Source of the DNA: Phytopseudomonas daroniae
Lineage (GTDB): Bacteria > Pseudomonadota > Gammaproteobacteria > Pseudomonadales > Pseudomonadaceae
Direction of reading: 5' to 3'
DNA length: 64,000 nucleotides
NCBI RefSeq assembly: GCF_004327285.1
Contig: NZ_QJUI01000009.1
Coordinates: forward strand, 124,001 to 188,000
Below are positions 1-8,941 of this stretch, one piece after another. The notes under the pieces were generated by a model. It worked only from the letters and a program-made list of their open reading frames with translations, had not been told where the DNA came from and searched no databases. Made by a program: the position numbers and the translations under genes. Every line of letters begins with the position of its first letter. Within the stretch, counting starts at the first letter, position 1.

Positions 1-2
1 AT

Positions 3-644
3 GGCATCACCTTGGTCAACATCGGCGTCGGTCCGTCCAACGCCAAGAACATCACCGACCACCTGGCCGTGCTGCGCCCGCATTGCTGGCTGATGATCGG
101 CCACTGCGGCGGCCTGCGTCAGTCGCAGACCATCGGCGACTACGTGTTGGCCCACGCCTACATGCGCCGCGACGGTATCCTCGACCGGGTACTGCCGCCG
201 CACATTCCGCTGCCGGCCCTGGCCGAGGTGCAGCAGGCGCTGCAGGATGCCGCCGCCCAGGTCACCGGCGAGCGCGGCGACGATCTCAAGCGTCGTCTTC
301 GCACCGGCACCGTACTGACCTACGACGACCGTAACTGGGAACTGCGCTGGGCTCAGGAACGGCCGCTGATCAACCTGTCACGGGCTGTCGCGGTGGACAT
401 GGAAAGCGGCACCATCGCCGCCCAGGGCTATCGCCTGCGGGTGCCTTACGGCACCTTGCTATGCGTATCGGACAAACCGTTGCACAGCGAGATCAAGCTG
501 CCGGGCGCGGCGGGGGCCTTCTACGAGCGGGCGGTGACCCAGCACCTGCACATCGGTATCGCCGCCCTGGATCTGCTGCGCGGGCAACTCAACTCGCTGC
601 ACTCGCGCAAGCTGCGCAGCTTCGATGAGCCGCCATTCCGCTGA
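3..644 (+). CDS. amn: AMP nucleosidase, C-terminal part (5' end outside window)
   Basis: AMP nucleosidase hydrolyses AMP to adenine and ribose 5-phosphate in the cytoplasm. The reading frame is open from the window edge, so the start lies upstream; 213 residues are visible. The segment with IGHCGGLR, the DMESGTIAAQGYR stretch and CVSDKPLH is the nucleoside-phosphorylase-like catalytic domain typical of the Amn C-terminus. The DMES acidic residue is the family's ribose/base-contacting region. It ends with FDEPPFR. The assignment rests on recognising the family; it is an ordinary core gene with no sign of damage. Confidence 0.93.
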   Translation, partial: GITLVNIGVGPSNAKNITDHLAVLRPHCWLMIGHCGGLRQSQTIGDYVLAHAYMRRDGILDRVLPPHIPLPALAEVQQALQDAAAQVTGERGDDLKRRLRTGTVLTYDDRNWELRWAQERPLINLSRAVAVDMESGTIAAQGYRLRVPYGTLLCVSDKPLHSEIKLPGAAGAFYERAVTQHLHIGIAALDLLRGQLNSLHSRKLRSFDEPPFR

Positions 645-686
645 AGGCCGCCGAAGGCTCCAGGCTCACGCTGAGCGGGCTCGGCG

Positions 687-911
687 CTACTTCTTCGGCT
701 TGCCGAACATCATCCGCCAGCGGTTGCGGTTGAGCAGCACGTAACCGGTGAGTTGCATGCCCGCAGCCACGACCAGGCTGCGGGTCAGATCCGGATCAGC
801 GGGGCGTGGCCCGCTGTAGATGGCGTACAGCGCATACACGACGCCGATCAGGCCGAGGATGAAAAACACCAGGCCGAGAATGGTCAGGCGATGAAGGTTG
901 CGTGGGAACAT
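687..911 (-). CDS. Small two-helix membrane protein, function unknown
   Basis: A 74-residue protein starting MFPRNLHR. Two hydrophobic segments are visible (about residues 10-30, ILGLVFFILGLIGVVYALYA, and about 48-60), and the C-terminus is basic (RWRMMFGKPKK). I chose the ATG at 909-911; a longer TTG start at 944 is possible but adds no recognisable sequence. No catalytic motif is seen and I do not recognise a named family. It is monocistronic between amn, with which it converges, and the Lrp-type regulator. Confidence 0.65.
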   Translation of the reverse strand: MFPRNLHRLTILGLVFFILGLIGVVYALYAIYSGPRPADPDLTRSLVVAAGMQLTGYVLLNRNRWRMMFGKPKK

Positions 912-987
912 GGCGGAAATCGTCGTGGGTAACGGGGCGGCCAAACTAACCCGGAATCCGCAGTTTCGCCAGTCGCCCGTCAGTCGC

Positions 988-1452
988 TCATTTGCCCACT
1001 TGATGCAGCGGCAGTGCGGTGGTCGATTTGATCCGCTCCATGGCGAAGCTGGAGCTGATGTCGGCGATCCCGGGAATTTCGATCAGGCGCTTGTACACCG
1101 CGTCGTAGCCTTCGATGTCGGGCACCACCAGGCGCAACAGGTAATCGGTGACGCCTGCCATGCGGTAGAAATCCACCACTTCGTCGATCTCGGCCACCTG
1201 TCTGTGGAAGTGCTTCAGCCACTCGGCGTTGTGCTGATTGGTGCGCACGAACGCGAAAACCGTCACTGGCACACCGACCTGTCGTGGATCGAGCAGAGCG
1301 ACCCGTGCTCCGATCACGCCATTTTCCTCGAGTTTCTGAATGCGCCGCCAACAGGCCGTGTTACTCAAGCCGACGCGTTCGGCGATCTCGCCCAGCGGTT
1401 GGGTGCAGTCCTGCTGTAGCAGCGCGAGGAGGGCTCGGTCGAACTTGTCCAC
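988..1452 (-). CDS. Lrp/AsnC family transcriptional regulator
   Basis: A 154-residue Lrp/AsnC regulator. The N-terminal winged helix (about 1-60, with DRALLALLQQDCTQPLGEIA and the recognition helix LSNTACWRRIQKLE) is followed by the RAM ligand-binding domain (about 68-145, with VVDFYRMAGVTDYLL). Members bind amino acids and usually control a neighbouring amino-acid gene. It is divergent from the cysteine desulfurase and persulfide-dioxygenase-like genes, so control of cysteine or persulfide metabolism is a reasonable inference, not shown by the sequence. Confidence 0.93.
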   Translation of the reverse strand: MDKFDRALLALLQQDCTQPLGEIAERVGLSNTACWRRIQKLEENGVIGARVALLDPRQVGVPVTVFAFVRTNQHNAEWLKHFHRQVAEIDEVVDFYRMAGVTDYLLRLVVPDIEGYDAVYKRLIEIPGIADISSSFAMERIKSTTALPLHQVGK

Positions 1453-1679
1453 GGTCGGGAAAACTCCTGATAAGACGATTGGGGAATATCGTCAGTATGA
1501 AACGGGCTAAGTGTGGAAAATAATTTCGATTACTTTAGCGAGGTGGGAAATTTATTCCGTTTCATGGGCCTGCGAACAGCGAAATATCAAAGTTTTTCAC
1601 GTTCTGCTCTCTTAGCATGTGTCCCCCGACAACGCCGTCTACGCGGCGCCTTTTACCTACTGCAACGGCCGTTACCCCT

Positions 1680-2810
1680 ATGCCAGAACTCTATTTCGAT
1701 TACGCCGCTACCACCCCCATCGACGACGCGGTCATTCAGGACATGCTGGCATGCATGGGCCGTGATGTGGTTTTCGGCAACCCCGCTTCCGCCTCCCACT
1801 CCTTCGGTCAGCGTGCCCGTCTCGCCGTCGAGAAGGCGCGCAAGCAGGTGGCGGCGCTGGTGGGCACGAGTGCGGATCGTCTGGTCTGGACATCCGGGGC
1901 GACCGAGTCGAACAACCTGGCGCTCAAGGGCGTTGCCGCGATTGCCGATACGCGTCGGCATATCATCACCAGCCGCCTGGAGCACAAGGCCGTTCTGGAT
2001 ACCGCCGGGCAACTGGAGCGCGAGGGCTTCGAGGTGACCTGGCTGCAGCCCGATAGCGACGGCATCATCCAGCCGCAGGCTGTCGCGGCTGCCTTGCGGG
2101 ACGACACTCTGTTGGTCTCGCTGATGCTGATCAACAACGAACTCGGCACGCTGACCGATATCGACGCGATAGGCGAGCTGGTTCGCCAGCGAGGGGCGCT
2201 GTTCCATGTGGACGCCGCCCAGGCCACCGGCAAGGTGGCGATCGACCTGTCCACGTTGTCGGTGGATCTGATGTCCTTTTCCGCCCACAAGACCTACGGC
2301 CCCAAAGGTATTGGCGCGCTTTACGTCGGTGAGCGCGCACGTCCGCTGATCCAGGCGCAGATCCACGGCGGTGGACACGAGCAGGGGCTGCGTTCCGGTA
2401 CTCTGGCCACTCACCAGATCGTTGGTATGGGCAGCGCGTTCGCCCTCGCTGGCGAGCTCATGGCCGAAGAGAACGAGCGCATCGCTCACCTCTGCGCGCA
2501 GTTGCGCGAAGGCCTGCTGGCGCTGCCCGGCGTGCGCCTCAACGGCTGTGCCGAGAAGCGTGTGCCGCATACCCTCAACCTGTGCATCGACCATCCCTGG
2601 TTCGATGCCGAGAATCTGCTGGGGACGCTGGCGTTCTCGTCCACTTCGGCCTGCAACTCGGCCAGCAGTGCACCGTCCCATGTGCTGCTGGCGCTCGGCC
2701 TGGATGATACCCAGGCGTATCGCAGCATCCGCCTGAGCCTTGGCCGCTACACCACGCTCGCCGATGTCGAGCAGGCCATCGATGCCATTCGCCGTTGTCT
2801 GCCTGAGTGA
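1680..2810 (+). CDS. Cysteine desulfurase (NifS/IscS-like, class V aminotransferase fold)
   Basis: A 376-residue PLP enzyme that removes sulfur from L-cysteine as a protein persulfide. The start at 1680 gives the canonical N-terminus MPELYFDYAATTP. Visible motifs are TSGATESNN (71-79), HVDAAQ (176-181), the PLP lysine in SFSAHKTYGPKG (Lys204), and the mobile loop STSACNSASS with catalytic Cys325, of the IscS group-I type. It is not in an isc operon, since no iscU or hscA lies nearby. An 18-nt gap separates it from a persulfide-dioxygenase-like gene, suggesting sulfur trafficking rather than general Fe-S assembly. Confidence 0.93.
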   Translation: MPELYFDYAATTPIDDAVIQDMLACMGRDVVFGNPASASHSFGQRARLAVEKARKQVAALVGTSADRLVWTSGATESNNLALKGVAAIADTRRHIITSRLEHKAVLDTAGQLEREGFEVTWLQPDSDGIIQPQAVAAALRDDTLLVSLMLINNELGTLTDIDAIGELVRQRGALFHVDAAQATGKVAIDLSTLSVDLMSFSAHKTYGPKGIGALYVGERARPLIQAQIHGGGHEQGLRSGTLATHQIVGMGSAFALAGELMAEENERIAHLCAQLREGLLALPGVRLNGCAEKRVPHTLNLCIDHPWFDAENLLGTLAFSSTSACNSASSAPSHVLLALGLDDTQAYRSIRLSLGRYTTLADVEQAIDAIRRCLPE

Positions 2811-2828
2811 CGAGTCAGTGATGGCTCG

Positions 2829-3704
2829 ATGAGCATTGTGCGAGAGGGGGCACTGCAGGTCGAAAGCTTCTTCGACCCACAGACATCGACGTTCAGCCAT
2901 CTTGTCCATGCTGGCGTTGGCAGCGCCTGTGCGGTGATCGATCCGGTGCTCGGCTATGACACCGAGTCTGGTCTGCTCGATAGCGCTCCGGCGGATGCCT
3001 TGTTGAGGGCGATAGAGGCCAAGCGATTACAGGTGCAGTGGATCCTGGAAAGCCATATCCATGCCGACCACCTCACCGCCGCGGCTTATCTGCGTGATCG
3101 TAGCGGCGGCAGGATCGCTGCCGGCCGGAGTATCCGCGAGGTGCAACGTACCTTTCAGGTGCGCTTCGATCTGCCTGAGGATTACTGCCAGGCGAGCGGG
3201 CAGTTCGACCACCTGCTCGCCCCCGGCGAACACTTCACCATCGGCTCGTTGTCGGCCAGGGCGTTGCACGTGCCAGGTCATACACCGGCTGACACGGCCT
3301 TCCTGATAGGTGAACGGCAGGCGTTCATCGGCGACACCCTGTTCCAGCCAGATATTGGAACGGCGCGCTGCGATTTTCCTGGCGGCAGCGCTGCTCAGCT
3401 TTATCGCTCCATTCGACGTTTGCTCGAGCTGCCGGGCGATACTCGCTTGTTCATGTGCCACGACTACCCGCAGGATCGAGCGCCACAGGCTTGGTGCTCC
3501 GTGGAGGAGCAGCGTGTGCATAACCAGCACATGCATGAAGGTGTCAGTGCAGCGCAATTCATCGAATGGCGAGAAGAGCGGGATGCAGGCCTGGAGCCAC
3601 CCAGATTATTGATCCCCGCCCTGCTATGGAATCTTCGTGCAGGCGTCCTGCCTGCAGGAGAGGTGGCTGGGGTGCGCTATCGCTGGGCATTGCAGGCTTG
3701 CTGA
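2829..3704 (+). CDS. MBL-fold metallohydrolase, persulfide dioxygenase (ETHE1)-like
   Basis: A 291-residue metallo-beta-lactamase-fold protein. The metal motif is ESHIHADH (His76, His78, Asp80, His81), with further ligands in VPGHTPADT, IGDTLF and MCHDYPQ. These, with the N-terminus reading DPQTSTFSHLV, match the ETHE1/persulfide dioxygenase branch, whose non-haem iron oxidises glutathione persulfide to sulfite. It lies 18 nt after the cysteine desulfurase and is probably cotranscribed. Glyoxalase II is the main alternative, but the short C-terminus and the STFSHLV/IDPVLGYD pattern favour persulfide chemistry. Confidence 0.85.
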   Translation: MSIVREGALQVESFFDPQTSTFSHLVHAGVGSACAVIDPVLGYDTESGLLDSAPADALLRAIEAKRLQVQWILESHIHADHLTAAAYLRDRSGGRIAAGRSIREVQRTFQVRFDLPEDYCQASGQFDHLLAPGEHFTIGSLSARALHVPGHTPADTAFLIGERQAFIGDTLFQPDIGTARCDFPGGSAAQLYRSIRRLLELPGDTRLFMCHDYPQDRAPQAWCSVEEQRVHNQHMHEGVSAAQFIEWREERDAGLEPPRLLIPALLWNLRAGVLPAGEVAGVRYRWALQAC

Positions 3705-3754
3705 GCGGTTTGCGCCATCGTTCGCCGCCGACTTGCCCGCTGTGAAAGAAAAGG

Positions 3755-3781
3755 CCCCTGATGCTCGATGAGCACCAGGGG
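3755..3781 (-). terminator. Rho-independent terminator, leftward transcription
   Basis: CCCCTGATGCTC-GAT-GAGCACCAGGGG forms a 12-bp stem with one mismatch. Read leftward it is followed by CCTTTTCTTTC, a U-rich run. It lies about 165 nt beyond the stop of the secreted hydrolase (3947) and may also serve the convergent desulfurase operon. Confidence 0.7.
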
Positions 3782-3946
3782 CAGGGAGTCAGCAGCATTA
3801 CTCGGCGGTACGTGCCAGTTCCTTTTCGCCTACGTGGTTGTCAGCACAGGGATGTGCGCACCTTACTCACCTGCTCGGAGACACCGCGGGCAACCCATAT
3901 CGATACAGCGAGTGACGTCGCGATCAGTCATGCCAGTGAGCGGCGA

Positions 3947-4720
3947 TCACTGCTCGCCAGCGTTTCGTACCGCATTGAGAATCACCTCGGCGACCTCTTC
4001 AGGTTTCGACTGCTGTGGAACATGGCTTGTGCGCAGCTCAGTCAAGGTAGCGCCGATACGCTTGGCGGCGGTTCGCTGAACCTCGGGGTGGATCATTCGA
4101 TCGTCGGTGGCGAGTACATACCAGGAAGGCTTGGTCTTCCAGGCCGCGACCGTCGTTCTGTCATCGAAGGCGGATGCCTTGATGGGGCCTTGCGTCGCGG
4201 CCATGACGGCGGTCTGCTCCGATGGGAGATCCTGGGCGAAGTCCTTGGCCATGCCTTCCGGGGTCAGATAGAGGAAACCGTTGCCGTCTGCCTTGATCTG
4301 ACTGATGCCCGGAGGTGTAGGCGCGCCCTTGCCCTGTTCGCCGCTGGCCTGTCCGGCATCGGGCGCGAACGCTGCGACGTACACCAGTGCGCTCACTTTC
4401 TCGTGGCTACCGGCCTCGCTGATCACGGTGCCGCCCCACGAATGCCCGACCAGCACTACTTGGCCCGGCTGGTTGTCCAGCGCTCTTTGCGTAGCGGCCA
4501 CGTCGTCGGCAAGAGAGGTGAGCGGGTTCTGTACTACCGTTACCGCAACCCCTTCGGCCTGAAGAAACGGCACTACCTTGGCCCAGTCGGAGCCGTCGGC
4601 GAATGCCCCATGTACGATCACCACGGAGGGCGTTGCATCTTCGGCCTGACTGACACTGACTACCAGCAGGCTTGCCAGCGCGAAGACGGCGGTGACGATT
4701 TGCGATCTGAATGTTTTCAT
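3947..4720 (-). CDS. Secreted alpha/beta hydrolase
   Basis: A 257-residue alpha/beta-hydrolase-fold protein with an N-terminal signal peptide (hydrophobic 9-24, cleavage after SQA near 26). The oxyanion region is HGAFADGS, the nucleophile elbow is GHSWGG (Ser94), and the late catalytic residues are in ATDDRMIHPE and TSHVPQQSKPEEVA. It resembles the esterase/salicylate-esterase-like group often annotated simply as alpha/beta hydrolase. The substrate cannot be told from the sequence. Export implies a periplasmic or extracellular role. Confidence 0.9.
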   Translation of the reverse strand: MKTFRSQIVTAVFALASLLVVSVSQAEDATPSVVIVHGAFADGSDWAKVVPFLQAEGVAVTVVQNPLTSLADDVAATQRALDNQPGQVVLVGHSWGGTVISEAGSHEKVSALVYVAAFAPDAGQASGEQGKGAPTPPGISQIKADGNGFLYLTPEGMAKDFAQDLPSEQTAVMAATQGPIKASAFDDRTTVAAWKTKPSWYVLATDDRMIHPEVQRTAAKRIGATLTELRTSHVPQQSKPEEVAEVILNAVRNAGEQ

Positions 4721-4808
4721 TGGGTAAGCTCCTGTGTAGGGAGCTCAAATTTTGCTGACAGGCCTGCTCAGCGGGTATCGGTCATTTATCCGACCCTGGG
4801 GTTTTTCC

Positions 4809-6248
4809 ATGGATAACGCGAAGCGACTCGACATCTCATTAAGCGGAGCATTGGGGGCTATCTCCCAGGTCGGGGATCTCAGCATGGGGCAACCACTCGG
4901 GCATTCCCGACGCGTTGCCAGGTTGGCGCGAATGCTGGCGCAAGCCGGGCACGGCAAGGGCGACCACCTGAGGGTAGCGGAGCAGGTCGCCTTGCTGCGT
5001 TGGTCCGGCTGCACCGCTAACGCCGAAGGGTTCGCTCATCTGCTGGGTGACGATGTCGAAGGACGCCGCGCGATGCTCGACCAGACTCTGGGCGCTGACG
5101 ATATGAACGCGGTGCACCAGGCGACTTCGCTCGCCGTCGTACACTGCGAGGTGTCTGGCGAAATTGCGAAAACGCTGGAGCTCGGTACCGCTGTCGAGTC
5201 AGGGTTGTGTCGGGTGTTCGAAACCTATGACGGAACCGGCCGGCCGTTGGGGTTGGCGCATGAGAGCATTCCGGAAGTGGCCTACCAGGTGGTACTTGCC
5301 GGGGATCTGGACATTCTCAGCCGGACACATGGCCTGGACGCGGCGCTGAGCTGGATCGGCAATCAGTCTGATCGACGTTATCCCGCCTCCCTCGTCTCGT
5401 TGCTCGTACGAAATGCGGAAGAGTGGTTGGCGGATCTTGAGAGCGCTTCCGAGGGGGCGGACGACGCCAAGGCCGAACGCCCAGTGTCGCTGACACTGGT
5501 GGGGGATGTGATCGATCTGAAATTGTCCTGGTTGGCAGGCCATTCCAGGCAGGTGGCGCATGTCGCCACCGAGGCGGCACGTTTGTGGGGGCTGCCCGAG
5601 CCAGCCCTGACGGAAATTGGCAAAGCAGCCCTCATTCACGGTCTCGGGCGGGCAGCCGTATCCAATCATCTCTGGAATACCGCAGGGCCGCTGCCATACG
5701 GGGCAGCGGAGCGAATACACCTCGTTCCCTACTGGACGCAGAAAGCGTCGAGACAAATCAGCGAGCTGGCCACGTCTGGAGAGATCGCCGCCCATGCTTA
5801 CGAACGGCTCGACGGCAGTGGTTACTTTCGAGGTGCGTCAGCAGATTCCCAGTGCTCCGAGTATCGGTTGCTCGCCACCACCGTAGCCTGGGTCGCGTTA
5901 AGGGGAGCCAGGCCCTGGCGGCCAGCCTACAGCGAATCGGAGGCGGCGAGGCTGCTCAAGCAGGACGCCAACCGCGGATTGTTCGACGGTGAAATCTGCG
6001 AAGCGGTGATCGCCGCTTCGCGTGGTGAGCGCAGGCGCCCTCAGCCCAAGAATCCGTTACTCACCCCCCGCGAGTGTCACATTCTCCTGGAGATCAGCCG
6101 CGGCGCCAGCAACAAGGAAGTGGCGCGGCGGCTGGATATCAGCCCGAGTACTGTTCGTACCCACGTGGAAAGCATTTTCCGCAAGCTGGGTTGCTCCACT
6201 CGAGCGGCGGCCACATTGAAGGCGCTGACGTTAGGTTTGATCGCCTGA
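4809..6248 (+). CDS. HD-domain/LuxR-type regulator with degenerate HD-GYP module
   Basis: A 479-residue protein. The N-terminal half contains an HD-like helix with GHSRRVARLARML and then a second HD-GYP-like module (about 245-400). Where canonical HD-GYP has HDIGK, this reads ALIHGLGRAAV, and GSGYPRG is GSGYFRG. The metal-binding aspartate and lysine are therefore missing, and phosphodiesterase activity is unlikely. The C-terminus (about 410-479) is a LuxR helix-turn-helix: LTPRECHILLEISRGASNKEVARRL, then STVRTHVESIFRKL. A role as a transcription factor with a sensory, non-catalytic HD domain is inferred. The ATG at 4809 is preferred over a TTG at 4752. Confidence 0.85.
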   Translation: MDNAKRLDISLSGALGAISQVGDLSMGQPLGHSRRVARLARMLAQAGHGKGDHLRVAEQVALLRWSGCTANAEGFAHLLGDDVEGRRAMLDQTLGADDMNAVHQATSLAVVHCEVSGEIAKTLELGTAVESGLCRVFETYDGTGRPLGLAHESIPEVAYQVVLAGDLDILSRTHGLDAALSWIGNQSDRRYPASLVSLLVRNAEEWLADLESASEGADDAKAERPVSLTLVGDVIDLKLSWLAGHSRQVAHVATEAARLWGLPEPALTEIGKAALIHGLGRAAVSNHLWNTAGPLPYGAAERIHLVPYWTQKASRQISELATSGEIAAHAYERLDGSGYFRGASADSQCSEYRLLATTVAWVALRGARPWRPAYSESEAARLLKQDANRGLFDGEICEAVIAASRGERRRPQPKNPLLTPRECHILLEISRGASNKEVARRLDISPSTVRTHVESIFRKLGCSTRAAATLKALTLGLIA

Positions 6249-6316
6249 TAGCTGTCCTCTGGGCAGCGGATTGCTTTCGGGCCGCTCGTGCAGAACTACG
6301 CGGATGGCCGGATGAG

Positions 6317-7234
6317 TTATGCGAGTCCGCCTTGGCTGCACAGATTGGCGCGGGCCAGGGTTGTAAACGCCTTGAGCGCAGCGGAGGGGTTGCGTCGGTT
6401 CGGGTAGTACAGGCACAGGTTATCTCTGGGAGGTGTCCAGCCCTGCAGGACTCGCTCGAACTGTCCGGTCTCGATTTCGCTCTGAACGTCCTGTTCCATG
6501 AAAAAGCCGAGCCCCACGCCTTCCTGCACCACAGCCTTGGCGACACTGGGCTCGTCAAGCGTGAGCTGCCCGGCCACGTCAAGCCTGGTCACTTCTCCCC
6601 CTCGCTCGAAATGCCAGGGGTAAATTGCGCCATTCGGTAGGCGGATACGTATGCACTGATGGTGGAGGAGATCGGGTGGCGTAAGGGGCCGGCCGTATTT
6701 TTCGAAGTACGCTGGCGTACCGACCACGGCGTAACGTTGCGGCTGGCCAAGGGAGATCACGATCATGTCACTGGGCACGAGATTCGCGGAGCGTACACCG
6801 AGATCGAAACCGTCAGCGACTATGTCTACCAAACGGCCTTCGGTCACGAGGTCGATGTGCACCTTCGGGTAGCGTCGCAGAAACTCCAGAATCAACGGCA
6901 GCAGCGCTGCTCGGGCGGCACTCGCGAACGCATTGATGCGCAGAACGCCCGAGGGCCCGGCGTTGTGGGATCGCACCGCTTCGAGCCCGGCGCGTACATC
7001 ATGCAGGGCCGGGCCAACCTGCTCCAGAAACATCTTGCCCGACTCGGTCAGAGACACGCTGCGTGTCGTGCGATTGAACAGCCGCGTTTCGAGATTCGCC
7101 TCCAGTTTGGCAATGGTATTACTCAAGGCGGTGGTTGATACATCCAGATCGATAGCGGCCTGTCGGAACGAGGCCCTGCGCGCCACCGCCATTACCGCTT
7201 CCAGCTCATTGAGGCCAAGGCGAGAGTCAGGCAT
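6317..7234 (-). CDS. LysR family transcriptional regulator
   Basis: A 305-residue LysR regulator. The N-terminal winged helix is [20 protein letters not shown] with the recognition helix [13 protein letters not shown], and a periplasmic-binding-protein-like effector domain occupies about 90-300. It belongs to the CrgA/DmlR-like subgroup ([16 protein letters not shown]). It is divergent from the NTF2-like and SDR genes, and a 9-bp inverted repeat between them is a likely operator. The effector is unknown. Confidence 0.93.
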   Translation of the reverse strand: MPDSRLGLNELEAVMAVARRASFRQAAIDLDVSTTALSNTIAKLEANLETRLFNRTTRSVSLTESGKMFLEQVGPALHDVRAGLEAVRSHNAGPSGVLRINAFASAARAALLPLILEFLRRYPKVHIDLVTEGRLVDIVADGFDLGVRSANLVPSDMIVISLGQPQRYAVVGTPAYFEKYGRPLTPPDLLHHQCIRIRLPNGAIYPWHFERGGEVTRLDVAGQLTLDEPSVAKAVVQEGVGLGFFMEQDVQSEIETGQFERVLQGWTPPRDNLCLYYPNRRNPSAALKAFTTLARANLCSQGGLA

Positions 7235-7274
7235 TCGATTATCCTGATTTTAGGGATTGGTCATTAATGTCTAT

Positions 7275-7300
7275 CCCAGTTGAGCAAATTATCAACTGGG
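7275..7300. promoter_or_regulatory. Candidate LysR operator (inverted repeat)
   Basis: CCCAGTTGA, 8 nt, TCAACTGGG: a perfect 9-bp inverted repeat about 41 nt upstream of the LysR start and 55 nt upstream of the divergent NTF2-like gene. The length and spacing suit LysR dimer binding. Confidence 0.6.
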
Positions 7301-7354
7301 CGGCAAGATCACAGTCGTGAACCCCAACCAACTGTGAGAGAGGAGATCAGACTC

Positions 7355-7684
7355 ATGAGTCTTCAACTGCCTGACGCCGTGGAGACATACTTCGCTATCA
7401 GCAATGGCGGCGATGTGTCACGCCTGGCGAGCTGTTTCTGCGCGGATGCCACGGTGTTCGACGAAAACAAAACGCATGAGGGAATTGAGTCCATCAAATC
7501 CTGGCAGCATGAGGCACAGCAGGCGTTCACCTACCATGTCCAGCCTCTGGAGGCCCTGCACGAAGAGGGCAGGCTGACCGTCATTGCGCGTATTACCGGC
7601 AATTTTCCCGGCAGCCCGGTCAAGCTGAACCATGTGTTTGTGCTGAAGGATGATCGGATCCGCTCGCTGGAGATTACGCCATGA
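7355..7684 (+). CDS. NTF2/SnoaL-like protein
   Basis: A 109-residue cone-fold protein. The start ATG at 7355 has a good ribosome site (GAGAGGAGA). The pattern [36 protein letters not shown], followed by a strand-rich C-terminal half with [13 protein letters not shown], is typical of SnoaL-like polyketide-cyclase/isomerase-fold proteins. The reaction is unknown. It overlaps the following SDR gene by 4 nt (ATGA), so the two are translationally coupled and probably act together under the divergent LysR regulator. Confidence 0.85.
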   Translation: MSLQLPDAVETYFAISNGGDVSRLASCFCADATVFDENKTHEGIESIKSWQHEAQQAFTYHVQPLEALHEEGRLTVIARITGNFPGSPVKLNHVFVLKDDRIRSLEITP

Positions 7685-8457
7685 TGGATCTCGGCCTGGC
7701 CGGCAAGCGGGTGCTGGTCACCGGTGGCACCAAAGGCGTCGGGAGCGCTGTCGTCAAGCTGTTCCGTGCAGAGGGCGCGCAAGTGCTCACCTCGGCCCGG
7801 CAGGCGAACACCGACATGCCGGATGCCCTGTTCGTTGCGGCCGATCTCACGACCCTGGAAGGTTGCGAAACACTGGTGGCCGCGACTAAACGGCTCTTGG
7901 GCAGTGTGGACATAATCGTCCACGTCCTCGGTGGTTCGTCCGCGCCCGGCGGTGGATTCGCTGCGTTGAGCGAAGAACAGTGGCAACGCGAGCTCGATCT
8001 GAACCTGTTTCCTGCCGTACGCCTCGATCGCGCATTGCTACCGGATATGCTGGCGCGAAGGGACGGCGTCATCATCCATGTGACCTCCATTCAAAGTCGG
8101 CTGCCTCTGCCTGAGGCTACAACTGCCTACGCGGCTGCCAAGGCTGCGCTTTCGACCTACAGCAAAAGTCTGTCGAAAGAAGTCTCGCCAAAAGGTGTGC
8201 GTGTTGTCCGGGTTTCGCCGGGCTGGATTGCAACCGAGGCGGCGGTCGCACTGGCCGAGAGACTGGCTCAGGAAGCAGGTACTGACTACGAAGGCGGCAA
8301 GCGGATAATCATGGATGCACTGGGTGGCATTCCGCTCGGCCGCCCCTCGACACCGTCAGAAGTGGCCAGCCTCATTGCGTTCCTGGCTTCGTCCTGCGCG
8401 GCATCCATCACGGGGAGCGAATTTGTCATCGATGGCGGAACGATTCCGACAGCCTAG
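7681..8457 (+). CDS. Short-chain dehydrogenase/reductase
   Basis: A 258-residue classical SDR. The Rossmann motif is TGGTKGVG, the catalytic residues are Ser in VTSIQSR and YAAAK (Tyr, Lys), and the C-terminus ends [14 protein letters not shown]. It probably oxidises or reduces a small alcohol or ketone with NAD(P)(H). It overlaps the NTF2-like gene by 4 nt and shares its LysR-controlled promoter. The substrate is unknown. Confidence 0.92.
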   Translation: MMDLGLAGKRVLVTGGTKGVGSAVVKLFRAEGAQVLTSARQANTDMPDALFVAADLTTLEGCETLVAATKRLLGSVDIIVHVLGGSSAPGGGFAALSEEQWQRELDLNLFPAVRLDRALLPDMLARRDGVIIHVTSIQSRLPLPEATTAYAAAKAALSTYSKSLSKEVSPKGVRVVRVSPGWIATEAAVALAERLAQEAGTDYEGGKRIIMDALGGIPLGRPSTPSEVASLIAFLASSCAASITGSEFVIDGGTIPTA

Positions 8458-8691
8458 CTGCGGCTACCTTACTTGAACGCGGCAACCACATATGGCGACG
8501 ATTGGCGTTTGACTGTATTCGAACTAAGGCATTAATCGTTGTCCGCGTCTGGCCGCCGATTGCAGCCTTCCGCCACCAACTGCTGTGGGGCGATCATCGG
8601 ATGCATGCAGTAGTCAGTAGGCGGTTGCTATCGGCCCGTAGCAGAGTCTGCGGCAGGCTGCTGGCGGCCAGAAGCGGGCGTTTAGAGGTCG

Positions 8692-8718
8692 AACAAAACC
8701 TGCTTGGCAGGTTTTGTT
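8692..8718 (-). terminator. Terminator of the lost aldehyde dehydrogenase gene
   Basis: AACAAAACCTGC-TTG-GCAGGTTTTGTT is a perfect 12-bp stem just past the stop codon of the aldehyde dehydrogenase fragment, read leftward. It is now an orphan terminator. Confidence 0.7.
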
Positions 8719-8727
8719 TGGCATCGA

Positions 8728-8847
8728 TCAGAAGAAGCCCAAAGGATTGATGTCGTAGCTGATCAGCAGGTTCTTGGTCTGCTGATAGTGGTCGAGCATC
8801 ATCTTGTGGGTTTCGCGCCCGACCCCGGACTTCTTGTAGCCGCCAAA
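8728..8847 (-). pseudogene. C-terminal fragment of an aldehyde dehydrogenase
   Basis: On the minus strand 39 codons read [16 protein letters not shown], then [16 protein letters not shown], then INPLGFF and stop. This is the conserved C-terminus of ExaC/AldB-type NAD-dependent aldehyde dehydrogenases, with its terminator still attached. Similarity ends abruptly at 8847, and the adjoining 8848-8941 has no dehydrogenase sequence, so the rest was deleted. The remaining gap (8458-8690) shows no gene I can support. Confidence 0.85.
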
Positions 8848-8941
8848 TGGTGATCACCTCTTATTGTAAGTTGGCCGCGGTATCGCGCCCGAGTGCGGGG
8901 CAGTCAGCCTCGCTGACTGCCTCAAATCCTGCGTGCAGGGC

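Noticed and set aside
1653..2909. Long minus-strand frame of 418 codons
   Set aside because: It is antisense to the whole cysteine desulfurase, whose motifs are intact; such shadows are expected at high GC. No domain is seen in it.
3798..3866. Short minus-strand tail ending HVGEKELARTAE and stop
   Set aside because: It could be the end of a lost gene, but it is only about 22 codons to the next in-frame stop and I cannot name the family.
3761..4816. Plus-strand frame of 351 codons
   Set aside because: Antisense to the secreted hydrolase with its signal peptide and catalytic residues; composition is that of a shadow frame.
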